Source of the DNA: Sciurus carolinensis
Taxonomy: Eukaryota > Chordata > Mammalia > Rodentia > Sciuridae
Length of the DNA stretch: 64,000 bases
Reading direction: 5' to 3'
NCBI RefSeq assembly: GCF_902686445.1
Contig: NC_062227.1
Coordinates: 27,210,777-27,274,776 of the forward strand
Under the pieces are notes generated by a model. It worked only from the letters and a program-made list of their open reading frames with translations, was not told the DNA's origin and searched no databases. Of this stretch, positions 46,001-57,208 are shown piece after piece. How positions within the stretch are numbered: the stretch's first letter is position 1; every line of letters begins with the position of its first letter. Position numbers and translations under genes: made by a program.

Positions 46001-46759
46001 GACTGAAATTGAGCCTGGTTGGCATAACGTTAGATGGATGGATGGTCAGCTATCAAAACAGTACCTTAAAGTGAATTGAAGTGCGTTTTTTTGGTTTTTG
46101 GTTTTTGTATGAGAACATTAAGAGATTAAAGTTGGGAATAGGTTACTGTTGTGTTTTAACCTAAAACATCGCATATTCAGAAGAATATTATTTGTGAACT
46201 CTAAGCAGCAGCTACTAAAAATAAAAGACATCAACAAACATCTGAACTAATACATGTTAGCATGTGATTTTCTAAGGAAAGCATTGAAACTGGAGGGAGA
46301 AAGGAGGAAGGGCAGCAGAAAATGGTATGGCAGGGAAACCAGGGGGTTATGGCAAATGGCAAGACAGAAATACCAAACAGTGGACAGTGGAGAGGTGTTT
46401 CTCAGAACAAACCACATCCTGAGCACAGAATGCACACTGAGTGAATGCCCATCAATTTGAGACATGAATTCCAGAATCATCCCAAAGGGGTGAATTTACT
46501 GTGTCTTCTCACTTAAACAGTACAGTCACCTCTCACTGGCTTCTCTCTTTGGCTCCCCTGTCTTCCTGGACAAGAGCTAGGATCATGTCTACTCTTTGCA
46601 AACATGAGAATTTACCAAACTCCTAAACCAGACACTCAAAGCCTGCCACTCTTAAGTTTTCTGACATTTCTTTTTTTGACTTTATTTATGTGTGGCCTAT
46701 CCCATTATCTAAAAATGTAATCTCTGTGGTTTATCAAGCTTTCAATAGATTTTGTGGAT
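43083..46759. other. Unassigned DNA, contains the exon-like segment
   Basis: A 3.7-kb stretch free of SINEs. It includes the exon-like open segment at 44004-44116 and a small GC-richer patch at 44930-45160 with overlapping open frames on both strands. No repeat was assigned. Confidence 0.4.
44004..44116 (+). other. Exon-like open segment, host gene unknown
   Basis: 113 bp bounded by an acceptor-like 'ttgttatctttcag' and a donor-like 'aaag/gtaaaa'. One frame is open throughout (first base is the third codon position) and begins LFDDHIPRVTSGLKTKNPAL, then continues with WIFSRFGSQKNGKLINK. The frame stays open upstream to an ATG at 43984 and for about nine codons past the donor. I do not recognise the protein. 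An open run of this length can arise by chance in AT-rich DNA, so this is a candidate only. Confidence 0.2.
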
Positions 46760-46878
46760 TTGTGATTCTCAAACACAAATTGATCTAAGATAAGGTCCAA
46801 GAACTTGGATTTCTGACAAGTTCCCAGGTGATGCTGATCCTACTGGTCCAGAGACTTGACTTGGAGAATCACACAGTA
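46760..46878 (+). mobile_element. MER5A-like hAT-Charlie element
   Basis: 'tgtgattctcaaacacaaat', 'gaacttggatttctgacaag' and 'ttcccaggtgatgctgatcc', ending 'gacttggagaatcac', give the order of the non-autonomous hAT element MER5A including both inverted-repeat ends. Confidence 0.85.
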
Positions 46879-48290
46879 CAAAGAAATGATCCAGACTGGC
46901 ACTATAATGTTATAGTTGGAGTCAAAGAGAGAACACAATAAAAGACTTCCTTACCAACATCACCATTGTGGGGAGGTGTGTTAGTTTACAAATGGGATCT
47001 GTGTCTTATCATCAGAAAACATCTTAATATCGTAAAATTACCAATGATAAGCTTTTCGACACATTGTTATATCCCCCACTGCATTATAGAGTTTGGAAAC
47101 CCATAAATATTTGTTGGGTGAGTGGATAGGATGGATAGGTGGATGTAGGGCAGGCAGAAGAACATATGGACAGGTTTAGCAACCAGGAACTCGTTTCAGC
47201 AAGAAACTTAACTCCTTTCAAAGAAACTTGTCTGGCAAGTGGCAATAGAGAAAGACCAACTTCCTTCACATGGAAACCTCCCAGTAAGACCATACTCGAT
47301 ATATAAGACATTTTATAAGGTGGACTAAGTCTATTCAAAACCTGAGTAGCTGATATCAATAGCATTGTGCTCTTTAATAAGCAGAGCTTTTCACAAAAGA
47401 TTTTTTGCTATTCGATTGAATACAATAGAGGAAATGTCATTTTATCAAGACAAATTGTACATTTTATTTTATAAAAGAGCCACGGGATATGTGAAACCAG
47501 GAAATCACATCAATTTAATAAATTCCTTTGCAAATGTCTCTTCCTTGAGTTTAAATTTTGCAGCTGCAGCATAATTTGAATGTTTATTCACATTTAGGAC
47601 AATTGTGCTTTCTGGTTTTTTGCTTTCCTGCATTCAAATGTGTTCATGTATCAATGTTGCACATTTTCTCTCTGCATCTTTTATCTCCATACATCATCCC
47701 ATGATTGGCTTGGTAAATTTATCCTACTTTTCTTGCTAAAATAACTGTTCCTGCTGTCTGTTTTCTGCCTACTCTTTGATTTATTCCAGAAATTGGGCTC
47801 GATGCCTACTTTTAGAGCTCAGTGTGAAATTTATTCTGTATGTTTTTAAACTAAGTTCCCACATTTTTTTTCCCTGTTATGTATTCTGTTGTAGAGTCGA
47901 CGTCAAATTGCACCCATAAGAAGCTTATAATTATATATTGGTATAAATAATCACAATGGATGATTAACATAAATACTTGAAATTTTATTTTTAAAAATTT
48001 ATACCATAATTCACTTTAATAGAAAATTAAAATTTTCATTTATTTTATGGTAGGCCTAATGTTAAATTAAAAGTCCTTATCCCAACTTTATTATTATCTT
48101 GACGTTTGAACTGGGCTGAAACCCTAAGCCTCAGTTACCTCAGTTAGAAAAAGAAGGGTTTGGCCAGCAGAGGCCTGCTGGGAACAGGAATTCTAAGAGG
48201 CAAATAGGTCTGGAAGTCAGTGGTGCAAGGCCATTTTTCTTGGATATAAGCCAGGCCTTTGGAACCTAGCTCATTTTAAAATTGAAAGTG
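46879..48290. other. Unassigned AT-rich DNA
   Basis: No gene or repeat was recognised. The segment 47360-47620 has long runs without simple repeats and several TAAT-type homeobox core words. That alone does not support a regulatory call. Confidence 0.35.
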
Positions 48291-48480
48291 TTGCTGGGCA
48301 CCAGGGTGCATACCTGTATTCCCAGGTACTTGGGAGGCTGAGGTAGGAGAATGGCAAGTTCTAGGTCACCTGAATAACTTAGAAAAACTTTTTCTCAAAA
48401 ATAACATAAAAGGTGCTGGGGATACAACTCAATGACATAGCACCCCTGAGTTTAGTTCCCAGTACCAAAACAAAAAAAAA
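48291..48480 (+). mobile_element. MEN-type SINE
   Basis: Forward composite SINE from 'ttgctgggcaccagggtgc' through 'tgggaggctgaggtaggaga' to the ID half ('ggtgctggggatacaactca') and an A-rich tail. Confidence 0.94.
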
Positions 48481-48584
48481 GGAAGAAAGAAAAGGAAGAA
48501 ATAAAATGAAGGTGTGCTTGCCCAAGATGAAATTGGGTTCTAGTTGGCCACAGGATATACTTATGTGCACAAAGCAACAAAAAC

Positions 48585-48626
<42 letters not shown>
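48585..48626. repeat. (AC)n microsatellite
   Basis: About 20 uninterrupted AC units. Frames reading VCVCV or HTHTH here are artefacts of the repeat. Confidence 0.97.
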
Positions 48627-48630
<4 letters not shown>

Positions 48631-48968
48631 CTACTCCTGGTGTCAAACAAAACAAAGCTAGTCATCCTGGGAAAGTTTCCTCATGCCCATAGAAAACAAG
48701 GGCATGGTTCCTGTTGTGTGCCAAACCACCTTTCTGCTAAGCCATTAGACACAAATTCTGTGATGCTATACCCCTCAAGGATTAAATTAAATAAATAAAA
48801 GTAGATTTGTTCTCTTGCATTTGCTTTGTTTTGTTGTTGTTGCTGCTGTAGAAAAGGGAAAAAGAAAAAAAAGATATAGGATAACCCTGGGATTTGTTAC
48901 AGTGCCTACCTTACCATGTAATCTTAGGATAAAGAGCATATGAAATGCTACCTAAAGTCAAGTACAAA

Positions 48969-48990
48969 TGAATCAATCAATCAATCAATT
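48969..48990. repeat. (AATC)n short tandem repeat
   Basis: Five AATC units. Confidence 0.85.
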
Positions 48991-49009
48991 CTTAGCCCAT
49001 ATTTGAAGG

Positions 49010-49215
49010 CAGAGTTGAAAGATCAGGGTTTTGAACCCAGAAATATTTTAATTTGTAACCCAGTTATTTTTCTTACTAAATGGGTGAGCTTACAGACTAT
49101 ACGAAATACCTCTTTACTTCCATCTGTAAAATGAGAACAATGTTTTATAATTATCTGCACCGTTGCTTTAGAGGCCACAGAAAATGCACAGAATATCTAG
49201 AATGTAACAGATGCT
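49010..49215 (+). mobile_element. MIR-like fragment (weak)
   Basis: 'gggttttgaacccagaaata' followed by 'ttacttccatctgtaaaatg' and 'agaacaatg' suggests a forward MIR with a diverged middle. Confidence 0.45.
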
Positions 49216-50904
49216 GCACCTATAGCTCTAAAGATCTGTCCAGGCCTCAAAACTGACTAAAGCCCCAACCAAGATTTTAGAGGTTGGTGGAGATTACATT
49301 CTCCTCCAGTGTAATTCTACAAGGTTAAGAAGTTGTGCTCAGGACTCTAAAAGATGAAAACGGTTTAGAAAATGTATCCACAATTTAGTAATCTGAGTCT
49401 TGAAAAGCTAATGGTAAAATTCAACATAGTTTTTCATGTAGGCAGAATTCCCCTTACTCTGTACATTGCTAGTGATCACACATGGCAAGTGAAAGCCCTT
49501 TTATCTAGAGTAACTCCTTCTGCATCAAGCATGGCCTTTGCAAATCACATCCTGTCTTCTGTTTTGTAATTTAGCTGCAGCTTGGGCAGAAACTAAAATA
49601 AAGATTCTTCAAGCCATAGCTTTATACTGAGTGACAATTTATATGCTCTTGATTTTTATCTGATTTCAGTATGCACAAAATTATTCCCTTTTCTTCCTCT
49701 TCTCCCTCCTCTTCTTTCTTTACTTCTTCTCCTTGAATCCAAAAAAAAAAAATCCAGTCTGCCTGATGTACCCTTATACCCAGAGGCAAAAGAAATCAAA
49801 TTTTGGTCAATAGATGATTCATTTCCTTGCTACAGGATTCGTGCCCATATTGAACATTTTTCTGGTCTTTTATATCCTTTTGAGGTTGAATTGTCACTTT
49901 GATATTGGTTAACCTCAATACTTTGTCAGCAGAAATTCAGAGCTGTCTGTTTAATAGGATATCAATAAAGTTTTGGTGTAATATTTCATCCATCTTAGAA
50001 GATTTAATTCTGTTGGCTTTTCTCTTTTTTTCAATATTTCATAAACCTTCTGCAAGTTAGTGTACTTTGAGATAAATCCCCCTTTTATTGTTCTATCCTT
50101 TATGTCAGAAATAATTTAGAAACTGTGAACCATTTGTGCTATTTGAGTACCTTGATTATTTCAGACATCTGGGTAATAACTAACATCTGATTGTGGAATG
50201 TTAGGTTTACTTGTCATGTTTCAGTAATGAATCACCATTGCAATGAAAATCGTACTGATGAGGGATCTCAAGCCTTATGAGATGGAGACAGACAGATGGA
50301 TATCGTGTGTGTGGTGATGGTGGTAACAGTGATGATATTATTTGACAACCCGATCATCCTCATTAGTATAGTTTTTTTCTAAATAGACTATTATTACTGA
50401 TGTTGATATTTTATGATATGAACTATTAAATACTCTCTTAAAATATTATTTTGTACAATAGAAGAATTTGTAGTATAGACCATAAAGGAATTTATTGCAA
50501 CTCACATTTTTGAGTATCTGTTTGCCCTGAAAGACTATATCCAAGGACATTTACTGTGCAGTACAAGGGTGCTGCTTGCAAGAACCATAGTAAAAGCAGC
50601 AAAGACTTGTTGGCTTATTTCATGATGGGTTAATTTCATTCTTGCTGTATTCTTAACATATCCTTCAAATTTCCAATGAAAATACCTTATTCATTTAAAA
50701 ATCTAAGTTTAGGGGGGAAATGATTGTCTGTTTAACAATGAGCATTCATGCTCGGGTTTCTTTACCTTGCAATGAAGTCAGAGAAGTAAAAATCAAAAGA
50801 GAAATTTGAAAAAATAATCACAGTGATACATACTGCCCATTTCTCTGGCTCTTCAAATATTTGAGTTCTTTGCTGGCATTTCTGTATAATCAAGAGCCAT
50901 AACA
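49216..50904. other. Unassigned AT-rich DNA
   Basis: No gene or repeat was recognised. Confidence 0.4.
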
Positions 50905-51365
50905 GCAAACATGTATTATGTGGTTGGGTGTATGCCAACCATTGTTTTAAACACTTTCCCTGAGTTATCTCATTTAATCTTTACTACTGCTCTATGAAAA
51001 TTCTATACAACTCAGGAAGAAATTGACAAATCTACTGCCATAGGAACATACTTCAGGATATTTTTCTCAATGATAGAGGAAACTCACAGGAAAAAAAAAA
51101 ATTAATTGAAGATACAGAGGAGATGAACAACGCACCAAAGACTTCATTTAGTGGTCACGTAGAGATGTCTTCATGGAACAGCTGAAGAACACCATTTCTT
51201 TTCAAGTGTGTGTTTGTGCTCATGCACTAAGCTATCACTCAAACCTAACGCATACTCTCCATTTCACAGATGAGAAAACTAGGTACAGAGAATTTAAATC
51301 ACTTGTGAAGGAACACCGTGTTAGTATGTTCAGAGCCAGGTACAAATCCATAAATCCAGACAATT
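50905..51365 (-). mobile_element. MIR SINE in two pieces
   Basis: 50905-51010 ('ttatgtggttgggtgtatgc', 'ctgagttatctcatttaatc') and 51240-51365 ('tccatttcacagatgagaaa', 'ggtacagagaatttaaatc') are consecutive parts of an inverted MIR. About 230 bp of unassigned sequence with an A-run at 51091-51101 lies between them. Confidence 0.6.
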
Positions 51366-51439
51366 TGCCAGTAAAGCATGCTGGATCATCTTTTGCATAT
51401 ATTTTACATATATTTTAGGAAAAGGAGACTACACTTAAT

Positions 51440-51562
51440 TTGTTGCATTGTATTTTTTAAATTTTTTTCATTTTTTTACAGACTGCATTTTGATTCATTG
51501 TACACAAATGGGGCACATCATTTCATTTCTATGGTTGTGCATGAATGTTACATTGTATTTTG
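51440..51562 (-). mobile_element. L1 3' end fragment, minus strand
   Basis: 'agactgcattttgattcattg' and 'acacaaatggggcacatcat' match the inverted L1 terminus at 32.15 kb. It is heavily truncated, with about 120 bp left. Confidence 0.85.
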
Positions 51563-51694
51563 AAGCAGGGATGTTACTGTGATTTGAGATCAACCAATTT
51601 TCACCTTGGCAGAAGAGAACAATTCAAACCACAAGCTACAAATATGTTTAAACAATTACTTAATGCCAAAATAGCAAAACAAAGTGAAGGACAC

Positions 51695-51885
51695 AATTGT
51701 GTGTCACTTAACAATGGGGCTATTTTCTGAGAACTCTGTCATGTGAATGCCATGGAGGGTACTTACCTACATGAAGATGACTGACATCCTTAGGTGATGT
51801 GATCCTAAGAGATCACCATTGTATGTGTGGCCCGTCATTATCTGATATATCATTATGTGCAGATGACCATAGTTAAAAATTACCT
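51695..51885. mobile_element. Short non-autonomous DNA-transposon fossil
   Basis: One end reads 'tgtgtcacttaacaatgggg' and continues 'ttttctgagaactctgtcat'. The other reads 'ggcccgtcattatctgatat' and ends in 'atgtgcagatgacca'. The two ends are recognisable as the termini of a placental-mammal DNA transposon whose interior is deleted. I cannot fix the family name. Confidence 0.6.
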
Positions 51886-51989
51886 TAAATTAATTACCCT
51901 TAATAAATCAGACCAGAATTATTGATCATGTTTAGGGCCTGTGTATTAAACGTGAGGAAGTCCACTTGTGTTTCCTAACCATGTCAAAC

Positions 51990-52150
51990 TCAGCCTTTCC
52001 AAAACTGAACTCTTGGCTCCCCTCTCCCTGTGCTTCTCCCTCTTCGGCTGTTCCCTGTCTCCGACTGTGACACCACTCTTCACCCACTCAGCTGCTTAAG
52101 TTAGAAACCTAGGAGTCATCTGTGAAATCTCCTTCACACACACCCCCAAC
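51990..52150 (+). mobile_element. LINE2 fragment
   Basis: 'cctttccaaaactgaactct', 'cactcagctgcttaagttag' and 'aaacctaggagtcatctgtg' match the L2 region just upstream of that seen at 37.97 kb. Confidence 0.6.
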
Positions 52151-53299
52151 CTTTGGCAAATTTGAATGAATTTCTTGAATGAAACACCATATTACCCATC
52201 TAATATTTTAATGCCCAATTAGACAGATGGCTACAGTCAGAGAGAGTTTGAAGATCAAACATTAAACTCTGCAGATGTTTTCTAATGCGTTTTGGTTTCT
52301 GGGCACACCATTTGATCCCTGCGTAAGGTTTGCTTTTGCTTTTGCATTTGGTTGATGGTGATGTGGTTAGGGTTGAGCCTCAAAGGATCCTTGGAACGTC
52401 TACTATTGAAGAGCTGAGATGTTTTGCCTCTCCGTGGAAGTATTGCATTTATTGACAAATACAGCATATTGCCTTTAGCAAAAACACACACTCAGCAGTA
52501 TTGCCCCTTTAATTATGTCCTTTGGGAAAAAAATTCCATTTCCTGGCAAGACAGCATTCCTAATCAAAGACTTCCTGGGTCTTGAGTAATAAAAAACTCA
52601 AATATTTCAAGCTGCAATGTATAGTGAGGCTTAATTGGGCATGTATTTTAATCTCCTTTGGGGATCAAGAAACTCTAAATGTTATGCATAAGAAAATATT
52701 TTATGAGGCACACAAAGAACATTTTGCACATTTTGAACCATTTTTATTTAAGAAACATTACTGGTAAATAACATATGTGTTGGCAGTAAAAACTTGAATG
52801 ATTTATCTCTTTCTTGACTTTGAAATTACTACTTCCTTCCTAATATTTTTATTATCATTTTTCACTCAAACCTGTTTCTAGGTATGGAAATTTTGTGTAG
52901 TTGGATTATGGGGGAAGATGCCTTGGGCAGGTAAACTGAAGGCCTGAGTTCAAATAGAATCTTAAGAGTAAGGTGAGGAATGTTGGATATTAAGAGTAAG
53001 GTGAAGCCAATCCCAACCTCCACCCCAGGGAGACAATTAATAGAAAAAGAAAAAGACTGACTTGAACTCTAGGGAAGGCCCTCCTTTCCATGGCAGCAGA
53101 GGAAGAAGGAACTACTTGGGAAGGCTGCAGTGAGACACAGAGGCCACGGACGTTTTTTGACATACAGGTTAAAAGGAAAGTTTCAGAATTCAGACCAGAA
53201 AATGTAATTAACATGGTCATGTCATAATTTTAAACTTAGAAACTTCTTTCAAATTTATCATCTATCTTACAAGTTTATAGATTTATACATTTTGAAATT
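52151..53299. other. Unassigned DNA
   Basis: No gene or repeat was recognised. Confidence 0.4.
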
Positions 53300-53600
53300 A
53301 TTAATTCCATCATCCCATCTCACCTATCTGACCTCTCATTTTTCAAAATGGGACCACCATTATGTCAGTATCAAAACCTTAGGGTCATCTTTGACTCATG
53401 CCTCACTTCATTCCCACTTACTTAACACTGGGTTCTTGGTTATTTTCTTGGTTATTTTCCCTTCAAGTTCCTCCTTTCCTGACATCCTCAGCAGGCCCTC
53501 CCACCTCTCACCTCAGCTACTGCAGTAACATCCTTACTAGTTTGTGTCTCCCACCAACCTCATTCCAAAATTTCATTTTGCAAGCCATCCCTGTATGAGC
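53300..53600 (+). mobile_element. LINE2 fragment
   Basis: 'aaccttagggtcatctttgac', 'cctcagctactgcagtaaca', 'tccttactagtttgtgtctc' and 'ccaacctcattccaaaattt' follow L2 order. A local tandem duplication of 'ttcttggttatttt' lies at 53433-53460. Confidence 0.65.
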
Positions 53601-53644
53601 ACCCCACAAATCCCATTTCTGATACAGTTTTAATCGTGTTTGTT

Positions 53645-53805
53645 GAGTCCTCATGTAACAGACATTATGTGAAGTCGTGCTATTTCATTTAATTATTATA
53701 ACCAATTCTAGACAGAAATAAGATAAGAAAATTGATCTTTAAAGAATTTTGAATAACTCACCCAAGGTTGCAACAGCTAAGCAGGGAAGTCTTAACTCCA
53801 GTCAT
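53645..53805 (-). mobile_element. MIR SINE
   Basis: 'tgctatttcatttaattatt', 'aataactcacccaaggttgc' and 'aacagctaagcagggaag' are the inverted MIR order. Confidence 0.75.
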
Positions 53806-53908
53806 TTGGTGTCATTGCACAATACCTGCTATGTCTATGTAACAAAGATACAATGGTGACCTGATTCCAGGAGAATCTGAGTACACTAGATCAAATTGTG
53901 AAAGATTC

Positions 53909-54103
53909 GGCTGGGCGTGGTGGTGGACACTTGTAATCCTGGTGACTCAGGAGGCTGAGGCAGGAGGATGGCAAGTTTAAGGTTAGCCTCAGAAACTTAG
54001 CAAGACCCTGTCTCAAATAAAAAAGAAAAAGGGTTGGGGATGTGGCTCAGTAGTTAAGTGCCTTTGTGTTCAATCCCTGGTAGCAAAAAGAAAAAAAAAA
54101 AAA
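53909..54103 (+). mobile_element. MEN-type SINE
   Basis: A well preserved forward composite SINE. It has head 'ggctgggcgtggtggtggac', body 'caggaggctgaggcaggagg', ID half 'ggttggggatgtggctcagt' and a long A-rich tail. Confidence 0.96.
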
Positions 54104-54499
54104 AAGAGAAAGGTGAAAAAAAAATTTTTTTTCAAGATTTTTAAACAAGATTTAGGGAGATGCACAATCAGATTTTCTTTTACTAGACAATTCTGATGGG
54201 CAGTTGGCAAATGGATCAAAGCTATTTGGATCTGGAGAGATCCTGGTCCCTCCTGGGACAGGGTGGTGAATCCCTCACTCTCATGAGCCTGCTATCCTCT
54301 CTGCAAGGGATGCTCTTACTGACTTTCTCTGCCTCCTGAACCTGCTTAGAGACACTCCTCCATTGCCACCTCTGGGGAGGAGGACTGAGTCTCTCCTTTG
54401 CACCCCTAAGTTTTACTCCAAGCACTTAGGGTGTTGCCAGTGTGTCCTGCTGCCAGCCACTGTGCAGTGATTCTCAGAGAAATCACGAAATCTTGTTGA
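54104..54499. other. Unassigned DNA
   Basis: No gene or repeat was recognised. Confidence 0.4.
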
Positions 54500-54600
54500 G
54501 GTGTTGCTGTCCCCATTTCAAGGATGAGCAAAGCAAGACCCCCAGCCTCGATGTGACTTGCCTCTGTAAATGATAACCGAAGCACCTTTGCATCAACAAT
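54500..54600 (-). mobile_element. MIR fragment
   Basis: 'gctgtccccatttcaaggat' followed by 'gagcaaagcaagacc' and 'gatgtgacttgcctctgtaa' resembles the inverted MIR core. Confidence 0.5.
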
Positions 54601-55019
54601 GCCTGTAACTTGGTAAATGCTCATAAATGTGTAATGAATATGTTGATTGTTTATCTGTTTATGCCTTTTATTCTATTAAAAAGATTAATACTCCTGGATA
54701 ACAGGAAATACTCTTGCCAGAGCTTTGCCATTTTCATCAAATCCACCAATGTGTATTGTACAGAGCAAGTAAAAGTACTTGACATATTTATCATAAGAGG
54801 CTTTGATTTTATGTTGTTTTGCTTTTTCTGTTCTGAATGCAGGAAGCTTTCAAGTACAATTTTAAGTGAGTTCTGTTTTGCCAGAAATCAGTAGGATACC
54901 AGACTTTCATGGAGAACATTTTTGACCTACAAATGTATAATGTTTATATAATCGAAAATTAGTGTATCTGGTAAAATGAAGGTAGAAGTTGAAGTAACAT
55001 TATCAATTTTTGTTAAAAT
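54601..55019. other. Unassigned AT-rich DNA
   Basis: A 94-codon open frame at 54610-54894 has hydrophobic runs but no recognisable domain. Confidence 0.4.
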
Positions 55020-55215
55020 TTGACTATGTAGTAGGAACTACGCTATATAGGTAATATTTCATTTTATTCTCATAATACCCTATACTGTAGGTAATATTTT
55101 TATTCCCATTTTATCAATAAGCCAGAAAAGCACAGAAAGTTTAAGTAATTTCTCCCAAGGTCACACCTCTAATACATAGCTGAACTGGAATTTTAACCCA
55201 GGCACCAGAGCTTAG
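55020..55215 (-). mobile_element. MIR SINE
   Basis: 'tatgtagtaggaactacgct', 'tattcccattttatcaataag', 'gtttaagtaatttctcccaag' and 'gtcacacctctaatacatag' are collinear with an inverted MIR over nearly its full length. Confidence 0.85.
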
Positions 55216-55997
55216 AGTTTATGTCCATTTACTCAATTAATAAGCACTTTCATGTTCTAGTATATATCAGGCAATCTCTTATATGTGTTCAGCAAATGTG
55301 TGCTTAATGATTATACCATATGATACTTAGGCAGAGTATTCACTGACTGGTGTATAAAAGGAGATTTATAATTTAATGGCAGTTGAATCATTTCAGTGAA
55401 AAAAATGAGTTGCCTAAAGCATCCATTTTTAGTTTTCGAATTTTACATGCTGTACCAATTCATACTCAATTAAAAGAAAGCAATTGCGAAGTGACTAGGA
55501 AATAGTCAATTATTGTTTGAGCTGCCAAGCTTCAGGAATTAGCATTCTAGAATTTGCAAAAGTGTTAAGCCAGGAAAAAGAAGTCATAAAACACCATTTC
55601 AACAGCTTTTGAAATTCTGCCAGATATTAGTGATTGTATTATAATTTAAATTTTGGAGTGTTAGAATTTTGGAGTTGGAAGGAAACTTTGGAATTATCTG
55701 TGCCAACCTACTACCTCATGCCAGAAATGTTCGTACAATGTTTTAAAAATAAGATCTTTGACAAATGTTCCTCAAACATTTGCATAGAGTCAATAGAAAC
55801 AATTATGGATTTTCTTTTGACACTATCATATAACTCTGTGCCTGTGGCTGTAAAATATTGAAATATCTAGAATGCAATCCAGCAGGACTTCTTGTCACCC
55901 TTCTCTGGCTCTTTCTCACACCTACATTTTAGGAATCTCTATATTTCGGAATTATTCTTTTGAATAGTATTTTGCATTGCTTTCTAGTCCTCTGATG
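55216..55997. other. Unassigned AT-rich DNA
   Basis: No gene or repeat was recognised. Confidence 0.4.
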
Positions 55998-56319
55998 CAG
56001 CGGTCAACAAACCTCATCTCAAATCTGGCCCATCTCCTGTTAGCGTACATAGAATTTAACTGGGGCACAGCCACACAACTCTTTCGCATTACTTTTTGAA
56101 GTGCTGGGGATTATGCCCAGGGGCCCGGTCTGTTCTAGACAAGCTCTCCAAGCTCTCAACCACTGAGTGACATCCCACCCCTTCTCCTACATTTTTTTGC
56201 TTGTGGTTTCTTTTGTACTAGAAAGGTCCAGCAGGGTGGTGGTGACCGAGAAAAGTGTCACCCACAAAGCCAAAAACATTGTTATTTGACCCTTTAAGAA
56301 AAAAGCTTGTCAATCTGTG
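55998..56319. mobile_element. hAT-Charlie type non-autonomous element, split by an ID SINE
   Basis: The left end 'cagcggtcaacaaacctcatc' and right end 'aagcttgtcaatctgtg' are imperfect inverted repeats. The interior has 'tctggcccatctcctgttag', 'ggggcacagccacacaac' and 'ttatttgaccctttaagaa', as in hAT-Charlie MITEs of placental mammals. An ID-like SINE sits inside. Possible 8-bp target duplication (ctctgatg/ctctaaag) has three mismatches. Confidence 0.7.
56096..56180 (-). mobile_element. ID SINE (diverged) inside hAT element
   Basis: 'gtgctggggattatgcccagg' and 'aaccactgagtgacatccca' are the two ends of an inverted ID element. A short internal tandem duplication ('caagctctc') is present at 56140-56157. 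Confidence 0.8.
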
Positions 56320-56490
56320 CTCTAAAGTAGTCTAGCTCTCCATATTTTTTGTGTTATCTCATTATTTCTTTTTCTGTCCGTCACATGGAATAAAATGATG
56401 TGGTGGCTTGAATGGCAGGAACAGAGCCCACACACAGTTTGACTTTCTTCTCATAAAGTTAGTAAATAATTGTGCGCATTGACTGGAGCT

Positions 56491-56519
56491 CCCCCGCCCC
56501 CAACCCCCGACGCCCACCC
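56491..56519. repeat. C-rich tract, potential G-quadruplex on the minus strand
   Basis: Five runs of three to five C separated by loops of one to four bases. The minus strand fits the standard G3+N1-7 quadruplex pattern. Confidence 0.75.
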
Positions 56520-57025
56520 TTGCATGTGCTTTTTCCTAAACCTGATGAAATGGGGACAGTAATGATCTTTGTTTCTATACAAAGTCAAAATGTCTACAGT
56601 TCCCCTAGGATACAAATGATATAACTGCATCTTCATATACTTCTGAAAAAGACATGGGGATGTGGTTATTTTCTATTAAGGATATTAGTTATGAGTATCA
56701 GATATATTTGTGACTTTTTAAAAATTGACTTAGATGCAAAGACTCCTTTCTTCAGTGATTTCTTCTCCTTAGGGTCTTTTCCCTGACCACCCTTTCCCAC
56801 CATCCCTCCCAATGGTTACCTCTTCCACAACCCGAATAGGCACTTTCCTCAAAGTGTTGGCAAAATGTACGCTAATAGTTTAATCCCAACACTCGAGGCT
56901 TTTACATAAGAGGTGATTGGATGACTATGCAATTAAGCTTTTCCAATGTGATTAGGCATCTGTTTAGCATGCTTTGGACAGGGCCCAGAATGTTCTATTC
57001 ATAAATATAATAAATAGTTCAAAAG
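56520..57025. other. Unassigned DNA
   Basis: A weak L2-like pyrimidine patch is at 56755-56850. Nothing else was recognised. Confidence 0.35.
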
Positions 57026-57034
57026 AGTACTGAT

Positions 57035-57199
57035 GCTGGAAGAGGCAGCTCATGTCTGTAATCTCAGCTACTTAGGAGGCTGAGGCAGGAGGATTGCAAG
57101 TTGGAGGCCAGCCTGGGCATCTCAGCAAGACCCTGTCTCAAAAATAAAAGGTTCTGTGGATATAACTCGGTGGTAAAGCCCCCCAGTTTAATTTAAGAT
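57035..57199 (+). mobile_element. MEN-type SINE with target duplication
   Basis: Forward composite SINE flanked by a perfect 9-bp duplication AGTACTGAT (57026-57034 and 57200-57208). The ID half is shortened ('ggttctgtggatataactcgg', 'taaagccccccagttt'). Confidence 0.95.
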
Positions 57200-57208
57200 A
57201 GTACTGAT

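Noticed and set aside
48413..48661. Open frames rich in HTHTH / VCVCV
   Set aside because: Artefacts of the AC microsatellite read through in different frames.
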